NCBI GenBank assembly: GCA_018228685.1
Contig: CP073691.1
Location: 1,736,001 to 1,800,000 of the forward strand
Source: Clostridiaceae bacterium Marseille-Q4149
Lineage (GTDB): Bacteria; Bacillota; Clostridia; Oscillospirales; Oscillospiraceae
Direction of reading: 5' to 3'
Length of the DNA: 64,000 nt
Shown: positions 8,598 to 16,559 of the stretch, piece by piece
How the letters are laid out: the number at the start of each line of letters is the position of its first letter
How positions within the stretch are numbered: position 1 is the stretch's first letter
The notes under the pieces: model-generated
What the model was told of the DNA's origin: nothing
Database searches by the model: none
Seen by the model: only the letters and a program-made list of their open reading frames with translations
Translations under genes and position numbers: made by a program

Positions 8598-8942
8598 TTA
8601 CTGCGCCTCGATCTCCTTGATATTCACTTCGTTCCCCTGCACCAGCCAGGTGTCCTCGCTGCCGCAGAAGGGACATACCCGGCCTTGGGGTACGGTGTCA
8701 TAGTCCCGGCCGCAGCCATCGCAGTGAGTGATGGCGTGGACCGTCTCGAACCGCAGCTGTGCCCGGGGCATCAGCTCCGTCCGGGCCGCCGCCCATTTCC
8801 AGCAGCTCTCCAGCTCCCGGGGCACCACGCCGGACACCTGGCCCAGCTCCAGGGTCACCGACGCCACGTCGGTGAGGCCCTGCTCCCGGCCGATGTTCTC
8901 CACGGCCCGGATCACATGAAATACGATTCCCAGCTCGTGCAT
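8598..8942 (-). CDS. hypA: Hydrogenase nickel-insertion protein HypA
   Basis: The protein is 114 residues beginning MHELGIVFHVI, with H2 the conserved nickel ligand. Two CxxC pairs (CDGC and CPFC) form the structural zinc site. HypA delivers nickel, with HypB, to [NiFe] hydrogenases and sometimes urease. The start codon overlaps the stop of the large oxidoreductase upstream (TAATG), so the two are translationally coupled. No hypB or [NiFe] hydrogenase subunit is in the window, and the only hydrogenase here is an [FeFe] enzyme, which does not need HypA. The nickel target must therefore lie elsewhere. Confidence 0.92.
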   Translation of the reverse strand: MHELGIVFHVIRAVENIGREQGLTDVASVTLELGQVSGVVPRELESCWKWAAARTELMPRAQLRFETVHAITHCDGCGRDYDTVPQGRVCPFCGSEDTWLVQGNEVNIKEIEAQ

Positions 8943-11737
8943 TACTTCTTCCCGGCCTTGCGGATCTTGATCTCCCGCTTGACCATGTAGGGCAGGATGG
9001 CCTTCATCTTGTCCTCGGCGGGGATCATGTGGGTGCACTCCGGACGCTCCCGGTGCAGGTGGATGGCGTCAAAGGCACACTTGGTGGTGCACACGCCGCA
9101 GCCGATGCACTTGTTGGGGTCCACCACGGAGGCACCGCAGCTGAGGCAGCGGGCCGTCTCCTTCTGCACCTGCTGGGCGGTGAAGGCGATGCGCTCGTCC
9201 CGGAAGGTCCGGCGCAGGGCCTCGTTATACCCGATCTGCTGGCGGGGGGTGTTGTCAAAGCCCACGGGGATCAGGGCGTTCTCCTTGTCCAGCTCCACGA
9301 ACTGGCGGCGGTTGCGGCCGATGGTCAGGGTGGCCTTCTGGACGAACCGGTGCAGGGAGATGGCGCCCTCCTTACCGGCGGCAATGGCGTCGATGGCGAA
9401 CTTCTGGCCGGTGACGGCGTCGCCGCCGGCGAAGATGCCGGGCTCCGCCGTCTGATAGGTCACGGGGTCCACCTGGGCGGTGCCGTTGGGGTTGAAGGTC
9501 ACGGCGGTGCCGGTCAGCAGCTGCCGCCAATCCACCTTCTGGCCAATGCAGTACAGCACCGCGGCGCACTGGGCCTGGCAGGTGTCGTTGTCGTCAAATT
9601 CCGGGGCGAAGCGGCCCTGGTCGTTCTTCACCCGCAGGCACTTGCGGAAGCGAATCCCGGCGGCATGGCCGTTTTCGGTGACGATCTCCGTCTGGCCCCA
9701 TCCGGCGTGGATGGTGATGCCGTCCCGCTCACACTCGCCCCGGTCCTCCGGGCCCATGGGCATATCGTCATAGCTCTCCAGGCAGTACAGGTCCACGGAC
9801 TCCGCGCCGCAGCGCACCGCCGTCCGGGCCACGTCTGCCGCGATGTTGCCGCCGCCGATGACCACCACCCGGCCTTCCAGCTTCGTCTCCTGGCCGCCGT
9901 TGACCCGGCGCATGAAGTCGATGCCCGCCGTGACGCCCTGAGCGTCGCCGCCGGGGATGTCCAGCCTGCCGCCGGACTGCAGGCCCACGGCCACATAGAA
10001 GCCCTGATAGCCCTGCTCCCGCAGCTGGGCAATGGTCACGTCCTTGCCCACCTCCACGCCGCAGCGGAACTGAACGCCCATCTCCCGCAGCACGTCGATC
10101 TCCGCCTGGACCACGTCCTTCTCCAGCCGGAAGCTGGGCAGGCCGTTTTCCAGCATACCGCCCAGGCGGCGCTCCTTTTCAAACACGGTGGGGCGATAGC
10201 CCTTCTCCGCCAGGTAATAGGCGCAGGACAGGCCCGCCGGGCCGCCGCCGATGATGGCGATCTGCTGGTCGAACGCGCCGTCTACCTTGGGGATCACCTT
10301 CTCCGGCACGAACCGGGTGGCGGCGTCCAGGTCCTGCTGGGCGATGAAGCGCTTCACCTCGTCGATGGCCACCGCCTGGTCCACGGTGCCCCGGGTGCAG
10401 GCGTCCTCGCAGCGGCGGTTGCAGATGCGGCCGCACACGGCGGGGAAGGGATTCTCCCGCTTGATCAGCTGCAGGGCCTCCCGGTACTTGCCCTGGGCCG
10501 CCAGCTTCAGATAGCCCTGCACGGCGATGTGGGCGGGACAGGCGGTCTTGCAGGGGGCGGTGCCGGTGTCGTAGCAGTTGATGCGGTTCTTGTCCCGGTA
10601 GTCGATGGACCACTTGTCGGGGCCCCACTTCACCGCATCCGGCAGCTCCTGGCGGGGATACTCCACGGGACCGTCCTTGGTGCACAGCTTCTGGCCCAGC
10701 TTCACCGCACCGGCGGGACAGTATTCCACGCACCGGCCGCAGGCCACGCACTGGTCCGTCTCCACCCGGGCCACATAGGCGCTGCGGGACATGTTGGGGG
10801 TGTTGAACAGCTGGCTGGTCCGCAGGGCGTTGCAGACGTTGACGTTGCAGTTGCAGATGCCGAAAATCTTCTGTTCGCCGTCGATGTTGGTGATCTGATG
10901 GACGAAGCCGTTGTCCTCGGCCTTCTTGAAAATGGCCATGGCCTCGTCATAGGTGATGTACTCGCCCCGGCCGGTTTCCACGATATAGGTGGCCATGTCG
11001 CCCACGGCGATGCACCAGCTCTCCGGGTCGTCGCCGCAGCCCTCGCCCAGATACTGGCGGCTGGCCCGGCAGGAGCACATGCTCTTGGCGTACTTGCCCT
11101 CGTACTTGTGCAGCCAATAGGAGATCTTTTCCAGGCCCACGGCCTCGTTCTCCGTCTCGATGGCCTTTTCCACGGGGATCACGTGCATGCCGATGCCGGC
11201 GCCTCCGGGAGGCACCATGGGGGTGATCTTTTCCAGGGGCAGGAAGGTCATCCGCTCGAAGAAGGCCGCCACCTGGGGATGCTCGTCCATCTGGCTGCGG
11301 CGCATATTGAAGAACTCGGCGCTGCCGGGGACGAACTGGGGCAGAACATAGCGCTTTTCGTGGTCGGGGTTCTTCCCGTCCAGATTCTCCCAGTTATACT
11401 CGATCAGGCCCACCCAGGCCATCTGGTCCAGCAGCTTCTGCAAAGGTTCCCGCTCCAGCTTGGTCAGCTTCATCAGCTGCCCGATGGTCTTGGGCTTGCG
11501 GACCCCCATCTTCAGGGCCACGTCCGCCATTTCGTCGCTGACCAGGTCCGCCAGGCCCCAGTATTCCGGGTCGTTGCCCTTGACGCCCTTGAGCTTGGCG
11601 GGCACCCGGTCGGTGATCATGGCCACCAGCTTGGCGATCTTGGGCCGGGGCTCCTCCACCACGGGGATGGTAAAGGGCAGCTTCTCCTGCTCCAGGGGGA
11701 ACGCGGTGGGCCGGTCGCCGTTGATGTTCTTTCCCAT
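8942..11737 (-). CDS. Multi-cluster Fe-S/FAD oxidoreductase, GltD/NfnB-like core
   Basis: This 931-residue cytoplasmic protein has several parts. Residues ~1-110 look like a helical or winged-helix region. Next come cysteine-rich segments (MCSCRASRQYLGEGC near 219, GICNCNVNVC near 292) and a ferredoxin motif (CVACGRCVEYCP near 327). A GltD/DPYD-type N-terminal Fe-S domain (CPAHIAVQGYL near 399, CGRICNRRCEDAC) precedes an FAD site (IAIIGGGPAGLSC near 493) and an NAD(P) site (VVVIGGGNIAADVA near 624). The C-terminus carries further cluster cysteines (CLSCG, CIGCGVCTTKC near 862-885). This layout suits electron transfer between NAD(P)H and ferredoxin-like carriers, but the partner is unknown. 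The ribosome binding site AAGGAGA is 8 nt upstream. It is co-translated with hypA and divergent from a FadR-type regulator. Confidence 0.8.
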   Translation of the reverse strand: MGKNINGDRPTAFPLEQEKLPFTIPVVEEPRPKIAKLVAMITDRVPAKLKGVKGNDPEYWGLADLVSDEMADVALKMGVRKPKTIGQLMKLTKLEREPLQKLLDQMAWVGLIEYNWENLDGKNPDHEKRYVLPQFVPGSAEFFNMRRSQMDEHPQVAAFFERMTFLPLEKITPMVPPGGAGIGMHVIPVEKAIETENEAVGLEKISYWLHKYEGKYAKSMCSCRASRQYLGEGCGDDPESWCIAVGDMATYIVETGRGEYITYDEAMAIFKKAEDNGFVHQITNIDGEQKIFGICNCNVNVCNALRTSQLFNTPNMSRSAYVARVETDQCVACGRCVEYCPAGAVKLGQKLCTKDGPVEYPRQELPDAVKWGPDKWSIDYRDKNRINCYDTGTAPCKTACPAHIAVQGYLKLAAQGKYREALQLIKRENPFPAVCGRICNRRCEDACTRGTVDQAVAIDEVKRFIAQQDLDAATRFVPEKVIPKVDGAFDQQIAIIGGGPAGLSCAYYLAEKGYRPTVFEKERRLGGMLENGLPSFRLEKDVVQAEIDVLREMGVQFRCGVEVGKDVTIAQLREQGYQGFYVAVGLQSGGRLDIPGGDAQGVTAGIDFMRRVNGGQETKLEGRVVVIGGGNIAADVARTAVRCGAESVDLYCLESYDDMPMGPEDRGECERDGITIHAGWGQTEIVTENGHAAGIRFRKCLRVKNDQGRFAPEFDDNDTCQAQCAAVLYCIGQKVDWRQLLTGTAVTFNPNGTAQVDPVTYQTAEPGIFAGGDAVTGQKFAIDAIAAGKEGAISLHRFVQKATLTIGRNRRQFVELDKENALIPVGFDNTPRQQIGYNEALRRTFRDERIAFTAQQVQKETARCLSCGASVVDPNKCIGCGVCTTKCAFDAIHLHRERPECTHMIPAEDKMKAILPYMVKREIKIRKAGKK

Positions 11738-11822
11738 GTGAAATCTCCTTTATCTCCGCCTCAAGGGCGATTTTTCTGCATGAACTCACCCTAATGATAC
11801 CAATTTCCGGGGCAAAAAGCTA

Positions 11823-11876
11823 TTGACTGTTCTTATAAAGTTATGGTATCCTATTTTATGGTCCTGGTCGGACCAG
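11823..11876 (+). promoter_or_regulatory. Promoter and FadR-type operator between the oxidoreductase and its regulator
   Basis: TTGACT (11823-11828) with TATCCT (11847-11852) gives an 18-bp-spaced promoter for the regulator gene. CTGGTCGGACCAG at 11864-11876 is a perfect 13-bp palindrome of the TGGTCnGACCA type bound by FadR-subfamily GntR proteins such as PdhR and LldR. It lies between the promoter and the ribosome binding site, which suggests autorepression. A wider inverted pair GATACCA / TGGTATC (11796-11802, 11844-11850) flanks the intergenic region. Confidence 0.72.
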
Positions 11877-11890
11877 AAGGAGGATATGCC

Positions 11891-12580
11891 ATGGATTTCC
11901 GTCCCATTGTGGCCCCGTCTATCCGGGAGCTGTTTATCCAGCAGGTGGAGGGGGCGATCCTGTCCGGGCAGCTGAAGCCCGGGGACCAGCTGCCCACGGA
12001 GCGGGAGCTGGCCGACACCATGCACATCAGCAAAACCGTGGTCCACGAGGGCCTGCGGGAGCTGCACCGCCTGGGCTTTCTGGACATCGCCTCCCGCCGG
12101 GGCGTCACCGTGGCGGACTATGCCCAGACCGGCAGCCTGGAGACGCTGATGGCCATCATGGACTATCACGGGGGCCTTCCCGACGAGAAAACCGCCCGCA
12201 GCATTCTGCGCCTGCGGTACTATCTGGAGGCCCCGGCCCTGCGGGACCTGGCCGCGTCCCACACCGCCGCCGATCTGGACACCCTCCGCGCCCTCCAGCG
12301 CCAGGCGGAGGAGGCCCCGGATACCGCCGCCCTGGCCCAGGCCCTGTTCCGCTATCACCGGGGAGTGACGTTTTTAAGCGGCAACACCATCACGCCCCTG
12401 CTGTTCAACGCCTTCATGCAGGTGAACCTGGAGTTCTGGTCCGGCTACATCCGGTCCGTAGGCCGGGAGGAGAGCCTGCGTACCCTGGCCCGCTTTACGG
12501 ACCTCATCGCCGCCGGACAGGGGGACCGGGCCGCCCAGCTGCTGGACGACGGCCTGCGGCGCTTTGTGACCACGCTGTAA
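11891..12580 (+). CDS. FadR/GntR-family transcriptional regulator
   Basis: The protein is 229 residues from ATG 11891, 7 nt after AAGGAGG. The N-terminal GntR winged helix is clear (SIRELFIQQVEGAILSGQLK, then GDQLPTERELADTMHISKTVVHEGL). A C-terminal all-helical FCD-type effector domain follows (LRLRYYLEAPALRDLA through HRGVTFLSGN). FCD domains usually bind a small organic acid with a metal. It is divergent from the multi-cluster oxidoreductase/hypA operon and has a palindromic operator in its own leader, so control of itself and probably of that operon is likely. The ligand is unknown. Confidence 0.88.
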   Translation: MDFRPIVAPSIRELFIQQVEGAILSGQLKPGDQLPTERELADTMHISKTVVHEGLRELHRLGFLDIASRRGVTVADYAQTGSLETLMAIMDYHGGLPDEKTARSILRLRYYLEAPALRDLAASHTAADLDTLRALQRQAEEAPDTAALAQALFRYHRGVTFLSGNTITPLLFNAFMQVNLEFWSGYIRSVGREESLRTLARFTDLIAAGQGDRAAQLLDDGLRRFVTTL

Positions 12581-12660
12581 ATTCACATTTTGTTCAAAAT
12601 ATCCGCCTGTTCTTGTGGAAAAGGCATAGATTCCGTTCGGATAATTCTGCAATTTGCCAA

Positions 12661-12688
12661 TTGTGCTCCCCCCCGGGTGTGGTATAAT
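12661..12688 (+). promoter_or_regulatory. Promoter of the 12719 lipoprotein gene
   Basis: TTGTGC (12661-12666) and a perfect TATAAT (12683-12688) are separated by 16 bp, about 30 bp upstream of the start codon. Confidence 0.6.
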
Positions 12689-12718
12689 GATGGTATCTTA
12701 TATAAAGGAGGCTTTTCC

Positions 12719-13303
12719 ATGAGACGCACAAAAGTTCTGCTTTCCTGTCTGCTGGCGCTGGCCCTGGTGATGCTGACCGCCTGCGGCGCCAGACAGCAGA
12801 CCATCCACCGGCTGCCCGCGGACCGGGTGACCCAGGCGGCAACGGTGTCCCAATTGCAGGAGGTCAGCGACCTGATCGTGGTGTTTACCCCGGAGACTCA
12901 GGAAAACGTCCTCTCCCGCTACAGCGACGGCAATGTCTCCACCGGCTACACCAGAACCACCGGCCAGGTGACCCAGGTGCTGAAGGGCCAGGCCCCGGAG
13001 CAGCTGGTGATCACCGAGGAGTGCTACACCGCAGACGACGCCCTGTGGACCCAGGGGGGCTATCTGCCTATGGAAACCGGCAAGCCCTATCTGCTGTTCC
13101 TCACCGCCTATGACGACGGCTCCGACTATGCGGGGATGTACTATCCCACGGAGCTGGAGCGGGGCAAGTACCCCCTGGGGCAGGCCCTGACCACCGCCGA
13201 CTCCGCCGCCCAATGGCAGGTATACTCCCTGGACGGCGACACCCTGTCCGATTATCAAAGCTGGTACCGGCAGGTATCGGCCCTGTATCCCGATCTGTTC
13301 TGA
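12719..13303 (+). CDS. Putative lipoprotein of unknown function
   Basis: The protein is 194 residues with start ATG 12719, 7 nt after AAAGGAGG. A lipoprotein signal peptide is evident (MRRTKVLLSC, hydrophobic core, lipobox LTAC), so the product should be anchored on the outer face of the membrane. The rest is a single small domain with FTPETQENVLSRY and TGQVTQVLKGQAPEQLVI, a pattern seen in secreted proteins that follow expression of an attached ligand, but no family is assigned with confidence. It is transcribed alone between its own promoter and a strong terminator. Confidence 0.75.
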   Translation: MRRTKVLLSCLLALALVMLTACGARQQTIHRLPADRVTQAATVSQLQEVSDLIVVFTPETQENVLSRYSDGNVSTGYTRTTGQVTQVLKGQAPEQLVITEECYTADDALWTQGGYLPMETGKPYLLFLTAYDDGSDYAGMYYPTELERGKYPLGQALTTADSAAQWQVYSLDGDTLSDYQSWYRQVSALYPDLF

Positions 13304-13324
13304 CCCGCCAGACAAATATCCGCA

Positions 13325-13354
13325 CCCCTCCGGCCCCGCCGGAGGGGATTTTTC
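13325..13354 (+). terminator. Rho-independent terminator after the lipoprotein
   Basis: Nine-base-pair stem CCCCTCCGG / CCGGAGGGG with a 5-nt loop, followed by ATTTTTCC. Confidence 0.85.
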
Positions 13355-13395
13355 CGCCCGGGGCCGTCCACCGGCGGGATTCGCCCTTCTTCGAC

Positions 13396-13424
13396 TTGAA
13401 AACCCGGGGGGAATGTGCTATACT
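13396..13424 (+). promoter_or_regulatory. Sigma-A promoter of the exopolysaccharide-control operon
   Basis: TTGAAA (13396-13401) and TATACT (13419-13424) with a 17-bp spacer, 50 bp upstream of the phosphatase start. Confidence 0.75.
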
Positions 13425-13473
13425 TGATTATAATTTCGCGTATTGTGCTTTCGCAGGAGGGGAGGGACCGGAT

Positions 13474-14244
13474 ATGGTGGATATCCATTGTCACATTCTG
13501 CCGGGGGTGGACGATGGGGCCCCGTCCATGGAGGACTCGCTGGAGATGGCCCGGATGGCGGCGGATTCCGGCGTCACGGACATCATCGCCACGCCCCATT
13601 GCAATCTGCCGGGGAACGGGCCCAAGAATTACCGCTCCGCCTCCCTGCGCACGGCCTTCTCCCGGCTGCAGCAGGCCCTGGAGCAGGAGGGCATCCCTCT
13701 GCGCATCCACCCGGGGGCCGAGGTGTTCTGCACTCCGGAGCTGCCCCGGCTGCTGGACCAGCGGCAGCTCCAGACCCTGGGCGGGAGCCGGTATCTGCTG
13801 GTGGAATTTTATTTTGACGAGTCCGCGGAGTTTATGGAGCAGTGCTTCCGGGACATCCGCCACCGGGGCCTGGTTCCCGTGGCCGCCCATCCGGAGCGGT
13901 ACAATGCCGTCCAGCGCGACCCCGCGCGGCTTGAGGGCTGGTTCCGGCGGGGCATTGTCATCCAGCTGAACAAGGGCAGCGTTCTGGGCCGTCTGGGCCG
14001 CCGGGCACAGGATACCGCCCTGTGGCTGCTGGAGCACGGGCTGGCCCACGCCGCCGCCAGCGATGCCCACCGCCCCACCGTCCGCACCACCCATATGGGC
14101 CTGCTGTGCAGCACACTGGCCGATGATTTTTCCCCGGACTGCCCCCGGCTGCTGCTGGAGGAGAACCCCCGCCGTATTTTAGAGGACCGCCCCATGGTGG
14201 GGGCGGACCGGCCTATTTCTTCTCCAAGGGAGGACGAGCTATGA
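13474..14244 (+). CDS. CpsB/YwqE-type PHP-domain protein-tyrosine phosphatase
   Basis: The protein is 256 residues with the PHP metal-binding signature from the first residues (MVDIHCHILPGVDDGA) and further ligands in IATPHC, AEVFC, AAHPERY and ASDAHR. This is the CpsB/YwqE class of manganese-dependent phosphatase that removes phosphate from tyrosines of bacterial tyrosine kinases. It lies two genes upstream of two such kinases in the same operon, which supports the pairing. Its last codons overlap the next gene by ATGA. The start at 13474 follows GGAGGGGAGG, although at a rather long spacing. Confidence 0.9.
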   Translation: MVDIHCHILPGVDDGAPSMEDSLEMARMAADSGVTDIIATPHCNLPGNGPKNYRSASLRTAFSRLQQALEQEGIPLRIHPGAEVFCTPELPRLLDQRQLQTLGGSRYLLVEFYFDESAEFMEQCFRDIRHRGLVPVAAHPERYNAVQRDPARLEGWFRRGIVIQLNKGSVLGRLGRRAQDTALWLLEHGLAHAAASDAHRPTVRTTHMGLLCSTLADDFSPDCPRLLLEENPRRILEDRPMVGADRPISSPREDEL

Positions 14245-15059
14245 GAGCCATCCGCAAAATGCAGCGCGTGATCCTCGCGCTGTTTATCCTGACCCTGCTG
14301 GCCTTCTGCGGCCTGCGGATCTATCGCCGCCTCACCGTGGACGTGACGCCCCCGGTGATCACCTGCTCCAGCGACTCCATCGACGTCAGCGTCACCGCCG
14401 GGGAGGAGGCCCTTTTGCAGGGCGTCATGGCCTCCGACGACCGGGACGGTGACCTGACGGACCAGATCCTCATCAAGGGCGTGACCCCGGCCCTGGCTGA
14501 CAGCAGCGCCCAGGTGACCTATATCGTGTTCGACTCTGCCAACAACATGGCCACCGTCACCCGCACCGTCCGCTACACGGACTACCAGGCCCCCCGCTTT
14601 GCGCTGTCCCGGCCCCTGGTGTATCCCCTGGGCCAGACCGTGACCCTGCTGGACCGGCTCACCGCCTCGGACGTGCTGGACGGCGACATCAGCAGCGGCA
14701 TCCGCATCACCTCCCAGAACGTCATCAACAGCCAGCCCGGGGTATACAGCGTCACCGCTCAGGTGGACAGCCGCCTAGGCAACTCGGTGGTGCTGCCGCT
14801 GAAGGTGGTCATCACCGTCGGCGGGCCGCAGCTGATCACCCTGTCGGACTATCTGGTGTACCTGCCCCGGGGATCGGCCTTTGATGCCTCCGGGTATATC
14901 CAGAGCGTCACCGCCCCCGACGGAACGGCCCTGTCCGCCGGACAGGTCAGCATCGAGTCCCCGGTGGACACGTCCGTCCCCGGAACGTATCATGTGGGTT
15001 ACAGCGTCACCGCCCAGGGCCAGAGCTATACTGTCTATCTGGCGGTGGTGGTGGAATAA
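14241..15059 (+). CDS. Membrane-anchored protein with Ig-like (DUF5011/cadherin-type) repeats
   Basis: The protein is 272 residues. One N-terminal membrane segment (residues ~8-25, VILALFILTLLAFCGL) is followed by an extracellular part made of three bacterial Ig-like repeats. Each has the pattern of DUF5011-type domains: DVTPPVITC...DRDGDLTDQI, then APRFALSR...DVLDGDISSGI, then a third starting near GGPQLITLSDYLVYLP. Such repeats often present carbohydrate- or protein-binding surfaces. It sits between the tyrosine phosphatase and the first kinase and is coupled to the phosphatase by a 4-bp overlap. A sensor or anchor role in polysaccharide export is a guess. Confidence 0.75.
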   Translation: MRAIRKMQRVILALFILTLLAFCGLRIYRRLTVDVTPPVITCSSDSIDVSVTAGEEALLQGVMASDDRDGDLTDQILIKGVTPALADSSAQVTYIVFDSANNMATVTRTVRYTDYQAPRFALSRPLVYPLGQTVTLLDRLTASDVLDGDISSGIRITSQNVINSQPGVYSVTAQVDSRLGNSVVLPLKVVITVGGPQLITLSDYLVYLPRGSAFDASGYIQSVTAPDGTALSAGQVSIESPVDTSVPGTYHVGYSVTAQGQSYTVYLAVVVE

Positions 15060-15072
15060 AGGAGGGATCGTC

Positions 15073-16551
15073 ATGGATGAAAACAATCAGGGCCTGCAAT
15101 GGTCCCATATCGAGCCCCTCTGCATCCTGCGGGCGCTGGCGCGGCAGCTGTGGATGCTGCTGCTGGCGGCCCTCACCTGCGCCATGGCGGCGTGGATCGT
15201 GCTGACGTGCTTCGTGACCCAGCAGTATACCAGCTCCACCACCTTCTCCGTCACCACCCGCACCAGCAACCTGTACTATACGAATATCACCGCCGCCGCC
15301 GATGTGGCTGCCTCCTATTCCCAGCTGCTGCAGAGCCGGGTCCTGCGCCAGACCATGGAGCAGAATCTGGGCATGCCCCTGAACGGCACCGTTTCCGCCC
15401 AGCAGCTGGGGGAGACCAACCTCATCCGGGTCACCGTCACCGCCGACACCCCCCGTCAGGCCCTGGTGCTGCTCAAGGCCGTGTCCGATAACTACGGGTC
15501 CCTGTCGGCCCATGTGTCCTCCACGGCGGTGCTGTCCCAGCTTAACTCCCCCAGCCTGTCCGTGGCCCCCTCCCGCAGCTATAACGTGCCCAGGATCTGC
15601 CTGATGGCCGCCATCGCCGGTGCGGCGCTTACCGCCCTGGGCGTTGCCTGGGCCAGCGTCAGCAGCGGCACGGTGCAGACCCAGGAGGGCGCCCGCAGCG
15701 ACCTGGACGCCAAAATCATCTCCACCGTGCCCCACGAGGGCCGCCGGACCCGGAAGCTCCTGGGCTGGTTCGACGACCGCCGCCGGGAGCGCCGGGCCCG
15801 CCGGGGCGGCAAGCGCCTGCGCCGGAACCTGAACATCTCCTCCCCGGCCATCAGCTTCGCCTTTACCGAATCCATCCACCGCATCGCCGAAAAGTTCCAG
15901 CATGAGCATGCCAACGGCCGCCGGGTATTCCTGTTTTCCAGCGTGTCCGCGGCGGAGGGCAAGTCCACCCTGGCCGCCAACACCGCCATTTCCCTGGCCT
16001 CCCGGGGGGTGAACGTGCTGTTCATCGACCTGGACCTGCGCCGCCCGGTGCAAAGCGAGATGCTGGGCCTATCCGTGAAGCAGAAAAACGAGCTGGGCGC
16101 CCTGCTGACGGAGTCCGCCGCCCCGGAGAAGATCCTCTCCGCCGCCGTCACGGACCCCGCCACGGGGCTGCACTCTCTGCTGAGCACCAAGTCCTATACC
16201 GACGTCATCGAGCTGCTGGCCTCGGACCAGCTGGCCAAGGTGGTGGCTCTGGCCCGGGAGCGGTACGACTACGTCATCATCGACTCCCCGCCTCTGGGCT
16301 TCTTCTCCGACAGTGAGCTTCTGTCGGACCTGTCCGATGCGTCGGTGCTGGTGGTGCGGCAGGACACCGTCCCCGCACCGGAGATCAACGATGCCATCGA
16401 CGCTCTGCGGGCCGGTAAGGCGGAGTTTCTGGGCTGCATCCTCAACGATATGGCCCATCTGGCCGCCTGGTCCTCCGGCTATGGATACGGCTATGGCAAG
16501 AAATACGACAAATACGGCTACGGGCAGCACTCCGCCCGTAAGACGCAGTGA
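15073..16551 (+). CDS. BY-kinase 1: fused Wzz-type modulator and CpsD-type tyrosine kinase
   Basis: The protein is 492 residues; ATG 15073 follows AAAGGAGGG. The N-terminal half is a Wzz/CapA-type chain-length modulator with membrane segments near residues 24-46 and 175-198. The C-terminal half is a bacterial tyrosine kinase with Walker A AAEGKST (K297), Walker A' VLFIDLDLRRP and Walker B YDYVIIDSPP. It ends in a tyrosine cluster (GYGYGYGKKYDKYGYG), the autophosphorylation tail of this family. Fusion of modulator and kinase in one chain is usual in proteobacterial Wzc and also occurs in some Firmicutes. It probably controls polysaccharide polymerisation, with the PHP phosphatase as the opposing activity. 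Confidence 0.88.
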   Translation: MDENNQGLQWSHIEPLCILRALARQLWMLLLAALTCAMAAWIVLTCFVTQQYTSSTTFSVTTRTSNLYYTNITAAADVAASYSQLLQSRVLRQTMEQNLGMPLNGTVSAQQLGETNLIRVTVTADTPRQALVLLKAVSDNYGSLSAHVSSTAVLSQLNSPSLSVAPSRSYNVPRICLMAAIAGAALTALGVAWASVSSGTVQTQEGARSDLDAKIISTVPHEGRRTRKLLGWFDDRRRERRARRGGKRLRRNLNISSPAISFAFTESIHRIAEKFQHEHANGRRVFLFSSVSAAEGKSTLAANTAISLASRGVNVLFIDLDLRRPVQSEMLGLSVKQKNELGALLTESAAPEKILSAAVTDPATGLHSLLSTKSYTDVIELLASDQLAKVVALARERYDYVIIDSPPLGFFSDSELLSDLSDASVLVVRQDTVPAPEINDAIDALRAGKAEFLGCILNDMAHLAAWSSGYGYGYGKKYDKYGYGQHSARKTQ

Positions 16552-16559
16552 GGCGCACT

